Shown: positions 7,094 through 10,353 of the stretch, piece by piece
Numbering within the stretch: position 1 is the first letter of the stretch
Layout: the number at the start of each line of letters is the position of its first letter
From: Porphyromonas sp.
GTDB taxonomy: Bacteria > Bacteroidota > Bacteroidia > Bacteroidales > Porphyromonadaceae
DNA length: 10,353 nt
Reading direction: 5' to 3'
NCBI GenBank assembly: GCA_029983495.1
Contig: JASBZJ010000055.1
Location: forward strand, 1 to 10,353
The notes under the pieces: generated by a model
What the model was told of the DNA's origin: nothing
Database searches by the model: none
What the model saw: the letters and a program-made list of their open reading frames with translations, nothing else
Made by a program: the position numbers and the translations under genes

Positions 7094-9823
7094 ATGAATA
7101 GGTTGCTCAAACGCACATGGTGTTATGCTTTTCTGGTATTACTTACAGCTTATAACACTACACTAGCACAAAACAATAATATTACTGGACGCATTGTTGA
7201 TAACGATGATGAGCCGTTAATTGGAGCCAATGTGAGGTTGGTTGATTCCAAAGGGAAACTATTAACGGGGAGTACAACTGATACAAATGGTAAATTCGCT
7301 TTTCGTACCGATGCTAAAGGTGAACACAAACTTGTGGTTTCGTATGTTGGCTATAAAACCCTCGAAAAAAAACTTCACTTACCGCTCAATAAATCTTTAG
7401 GTAAATTGGTTATACATCCCAACAGCGAATTACTAAACTCGGTTGTTGTTCGAGCTAAAGCGGCTGATGTACAAATAAAAGGCGATACTCTCGTTTTTAA
7501 CGCCTCGGCTTATAACCCTAGCGAAACCTCAACGCTCGAAGACCTTATAAAAAGATTACCTGGTGCTGAAGTAGACGAAAACGGAAAAATTACCATTAAT
7601 GGCAGGATTATTGATAAGCTTTTGGTTGATGGTAAGGAATTTTTTGTGGGAGATGCTTCGGTGGCCACCAAAAACCTACCCGCAAATGCAATTGAAAAGT
7701 TGGAAATGCTCGACCGCGAAAATGACCAAAGCAAACTTACGGGCTTTAGCGATGGACAGGAAGAAACTGTACTTAACCTCAGCTTTAAGGAAGAATATAA
7801 GAATGGTCTTTTTGGAACTGCCCTTGCTGGTTATGGAACCAAAAACCGTTTCGAAGTAAATGGCGTGCTAAACAACTTTACTGGTAGCAACAGGCAAACC
7901 TTTGTAGCGGGAACAAACAATACGAATAACCGTGGAGCTAGTGAATTTGATGCACAAAATAATAATCGGCGTAGAGGTCGCCCCAACGAGGGGGTAACCA
8001 CTTCGGTTAACGTTGCTGCTGATGTTACTCAGAATTTTGGCAAAACTGATTTACAAAGCAATGGAGGCTATGGGTATACGAATCAGTTTATTGAAAAGCT
8101 CGAAAACAAACAGCTCCTTAATACCGATGGCAACCTTATAACTACTAGTAAAGAAACTGAAAAAAACATTGGCCACAATGCGAACATATCAGCACGAATC
8201 GAAATAAAACCCAATAAACAGAACGACATTGTTATTCGACCAACCTTAAATTGGAGTAAAGGGCATGGTAACTTTGTGAATAATAGCGTAACAAAAAATG
8301 CACAAACTACATTACTAAACCAAGCAAATACAGTAAGTACAGGTAATAACGCTTCCTTACGAGTAGGAGCCACGGGCGACTATGCCCATCAACTTGGGGG
8401 AAAACAGGGTAGAATACTAAGCTTTAGGTTACGAACGTTTTACACGCAAGGGCAAACTGAGGATGTTACCCAAAACGACCTTTTACTTACCAACGATAAC
8501 CAGCAACAAGTATCGCTTTACAAACTTCTCAATAATAATCGTAACATCGAAACCATGCTACGAACAAGTTGGGTTGAACCATTAGGGAATAACTTCTTTT
8601 TACAAGGTGTTGCTCGTTGGTCGTATAGCCAACGCAATACCAATCACAACTTTTACCAAGGCAATACTGAGGGTATTTTTACTATAGCCAATGATCAGTT
8701 TTCGGGCAACTTTACAAATAAGCTCAATACCTTTCAAACGGCTGTTAACGTCCAAAAACGCGAAAAAAAGTACGATATTACGCTAGGCGTTAGTTTTAAC
8801 CCCACGTTTATGAATACTCTTTCGCCTTGGCTACCCGAGGGAAGTTACAAAACAACCAATTACTTTTTCGCCCCAAGCCTACGACTGAATTATAACCCGG
8901 CAAAACAAACATCGTTCCGCCTATCGTATTACGGCTGGAGCGATATGCCTAGTGTAAACTTTATGTTGCCTTTTTCCGACCCTTCGAACCCGCTCGAAAT
9001 TAAGGAGGGTAACCTTGAGCTGAAACCAAGCTTTACACACAGCATGCGTGGTTTTATTCGCCATTATAATTCCAAAAGTAAAATTGCCTTTAATATGTTC
9101 TTTCGCTTCAGTTATATTCAAAACAGCGTTACCCAAAGGCAATCCATCGATTCCAATACTGGTATTCGGCATATTACATACGAGAATGTAAACGGAAATG
9201 CCAATATTGGTGCATTCTGGAATTTATCAATGCCAATATTCAGCAACTTCTTTTCGCTAAATGTTGGTGCCGCATCGATGTACTTCCGCAATGTAGGGTT
9301 TATTAAAAACGATAAAAACCTCTCTCATAACGTTCGTCTTATGCCACGGCTAGCACTTTCATACGTTAAAGGGGATTTATACCTCCGCCTTAATGGTATG
9401 GGTAGTTACAACTATACCCATAATTCCATTGCTTTGAGTAATAATACAAATGTATGGGACTATAAAGTTGGCTTCGATGGTAACTATTCCTTACCCTTTG
9501 GGCTTACCCTCGAAAGCGATGTTAGCTACCAAAGCAATATTGGGTATAACAACGCATTTAAAAAGAATGAGTGGTTATGGAATGCGGCCATAGCATACAA
9601 CTTCCTTGAAGGGAAACGTGCTACCATACGGATAAAGCTATACGATATTTTAGGGAACGAAACTGGCATAACCCATGCATCGAATGCTTTTAGCATTAGC
9701 GAAAGTAGTGTAAATGTGTTGGGGCAATACCTTATGGTTCACTTTGTGTACCGCTTTGGCGACTTTTCCGCTAAAGGCGAGCAAGCAAACATAATAAGCT
9801 CTCCGCATCGACGTCGTTTTTAA
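7094..9823 (+). CDS. outer-membrane beta-barrel protein, TonB-dependent receptor type
   Basis: This large outer-membrane protein has 909 residues. The signal peptide is MNRLLKRTWC plus a hydrophobic core, with cleavage expected after TLA at 25. Residues 28-110 form a carboxypeptidase-regulatory-like domain (ITGRIVDNDDEPLIGANVRL, then TDTNGKFAF and VVSYVGYKT). Residues 115-235 form a plug-like region (VVVRAKAADVQIKGDTLVF, LLVDGKEFF, then KLEMLD). The rest is a barrel of alternating aromatic strands, ending near VHFVYRFGDF with a short basic tail. This architecture is common in Bacteroidota; the barrel looks like the OMP_b-brl_3 group, whose ligands are mostly unknown. I see no obvious TonB box and no SusD partner, so a classical glycan-uptake role is not supported. 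An Asn/Arg-rich stretch at about 285-300 is probably an exposed loop. The frame is open from TTG 7013, but ATG 7094 directly precedes the signal peptide, so I use it. Confidence 0.9.
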   Translation: MNRLLKRTWCYAFLVLLTAYNTTLAQNNNITGRIVDNDDEPLIGANVRLVDSKGKLLTGSTTDTNGKFAFRTDAKGEHKLVVSYVGYKTLEKKLHLPLNKSLGKLVIHPNSELLNSVVVRAKAADVQIKGDTLVFNASAYNPSETSTLEDLIKRLPGAEVDENGKITINGRIIDKLLVDGKEFFVGDASVATKNLPANAIEKLEMLDRENDQSKLTGFSDGQEETVLNLSFKEEYKNGLFGTALAGYGTKNRFEVNGVLNNFTGSNRQTFVAGTNNTNNRGASEFDAQNNNRRRGRPNEGVTTSVNVAADVTQNFGKTDLQSNGGYGYTNQFIEKLENKQLLNTDGNLITTSKETEKNIGHNANISARIEIKPNKQNDIVIRPTLNWSKGHGNFVNNSVTKNAQTTLLNQANTVSTGNNASLRVGATGDYAHQLGGKQGRILSFRLRTFYTQGQTEDVTQNDLLLTNDNQQQVSLYKLLNNNRNIETMLRTSWVEPLGNNFFLQGVARWSYSQRNTNHNFYQGNTEGIFTIANDQFSGNFTNKLNTFQTAVNVQKREKKYDITLGVSFNPTFMNTLSPWLPEGSYKTTNYFFAPSLRLNYNPAKQTSFRLSYYGWSDMPSVNFMLPFSDPSNPLEIKEGNLELKPSFTHSMRGFIRHYNSKSKIAFNMFFRFSYIQNSVTQRQSIDSNTGIRHITYENVNGNANIGAFWNLSMPIFSNFFSLNVGAASMYFRNVGFIKNDKNLSHNVRLMPRLALSYVKGDLYLRLNGMGSYNYTHNSIALSNNTNVWDYKVGFDGNYSLPFGLTLESDVSYQSNIGYNNAFKKNEWLWNAAIAYNFLEGKRATIRIKLYDILGNETGITHASNAFSISESSVNVLGQYLMVHFVYRFGDFSAKGEQANIISSPHRRRF

Positions 9824-9897
9824 TTTATCGCTTTAAAACGAAGCCGGGCACAACTTTATTTCACCGATAGATTTTTCCTCTAGCTATAAAACAAATA

Positions 9898-10353
9898 ATG
9901 AACAAATACAACTTTGACCATATAATCGATCGCAATGGTACACACAGCGTAAAGTACGATGGCTATGGATCTATTACAAGCGACTACGAACAGATTATTC
10001 CGATGTGGGTTGCTGATATGGATTTTGCCACGCCAAGCTTTATTACCGATGCAATAAAAAAGCGACTTGAACACCCAATATTGGGTTACAGCATCCCCAG
10101 CGAGAATTATTACAATGCACTCATAAACTGGTTCGACCTCCGTTATGGATTTCGCCCCAAACAAACCGAAATTGCCTTTACCCCAGGTGTTGTTGCTGCT
10201 TTATATAAACTTATCGATTACTTTTCGCTACCTAACGATGCGGTTACTATTATGCCTCCGGTATACTTTCCCTTTGCTAATGTTGTAAAGGGTAGTAAGC
10301 GAAAACTTTTAGAAGCACCACTAATTATTAATAATCACAAGTTTGAAATTGAT
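9898..10353 (+). CDS. PatB/MalY-type PLP-dependent C-S lyase (aminotransferase fold), partial
   Basis: The frame is open from ATG 9898 to the right edge, giving the first 152 residues with no stop. Three stretches mark the family: IPMWVADMDF at about 34-43, FTPGVVAALYKLI at about 92-104, and MPPVYFPF at about 117-124. These are typical of the cystathionine beta-lyase/PatB/MalY branch of fold-type I PLP enzymes, which cleave C-S bonds of cystathionine or cysteine conjugates to give pyruvate, ammonia and a thiol. The family is usually about 390 residues, so roughly 60 percent is missing, including the PLP-binding lysine. The family call is firm; the substrate is not. The start is the first ATG after the barrel gene, 74 bases after its stop, and gives an N-terminus (YNFDHIIDRNGTHSVKYD) of the expected form. 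The enzyme is probably cytosolic. The gap holds no clear promoter or terminator. Confidence 0.9.
   Translation, partial: MNKYNFDHIIDRNGTHSVKYDGYGSITSDYEQIIPMWVADMDFATPSFITDAIKKRLEHPILGYSIPSENYYNALINWFDLRYGFRPKQTEIAFTPGVVAALYKLIDYFSLPNDAVTIMPPVYFPFANVVKGSKRKLLEAPLIINNHKFEID

Noticed and set aside
9880..10164. A 94-codon minus-strand open frame near the right edge.
   Set aside because: The + strand frame from 9898 carries clear PatB/MalY motifs and stays open to the edge, so the minus-strand frame is its shadow.

Overview
The window looks like chromosomal DNA from a member of the Bacteroidota, probably class Bacteroidia. The evidence is a tRNA gene with a textbook Bacteroidota promoter (TTTG, 19 bases, TAnnTTTG), mostly weak Shine-Dalgarno sequences, a low-GC sequence, and a gene set typical of the phylum: a two-permease MacB-like exporter with HlyD and TolC partners, and a very long outer-membrane barrel protein with an N-terminal carboxypeptidase-regulatory-like domain. 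Genus cannot be told from the sequence alone. Every confident gene is on the + strand.

Layout. 1-223: no convincing gene; the last part holds the tRNA promoter. 224-297: tRNA-Asn(GUU), closed by an intrinsic terminator at 331-363. 384-845: a small two-pass membrane protein with a cytosolic tail resembling a bacterial PH-like domain, function unknown. 846-1051: an intergenic control region with a candidate promoter, a 10-base direct repeat and inverted repeats. 1052-6884: a tight five-gene operon (ATPase, permease, permease, periplasmic adaptor, outer-membrane channel). 6904-6948: a near-perfect long hairpin. 7094-9823: a 909-residue outer-membrane beta-barrel protein of the TonB-receptor type. 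9898 to the right edge: the first 152 residues of a PatB/MalY-type PLP-dependent C-S lyase, cut by the window.

How the parts work together. The five-gene operon encodes a complete tripartite efflux machine of the MacAB-TolC type. The ATPase is a separate protein, and the membrane unit is probably a heterodimer of two different MacB/FtsX-type permeases. The adaptor spans the periplasm to the TolC-like channel. The substrate cannot be read from sequence. The downstream barrel protein has its own candidate promoter and is separated from the operon by the hairpin, so it is likely a separate unit. The C-S lyase fragment is metabolic and has no visible link to the exporter.

I found no CRISPR array, insertion sequence, phage gene or clearly new system. 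The least explained items are the repeat architecture ahead of the exporter operon, the hairpin after it, and the small PH-like membrane protein.
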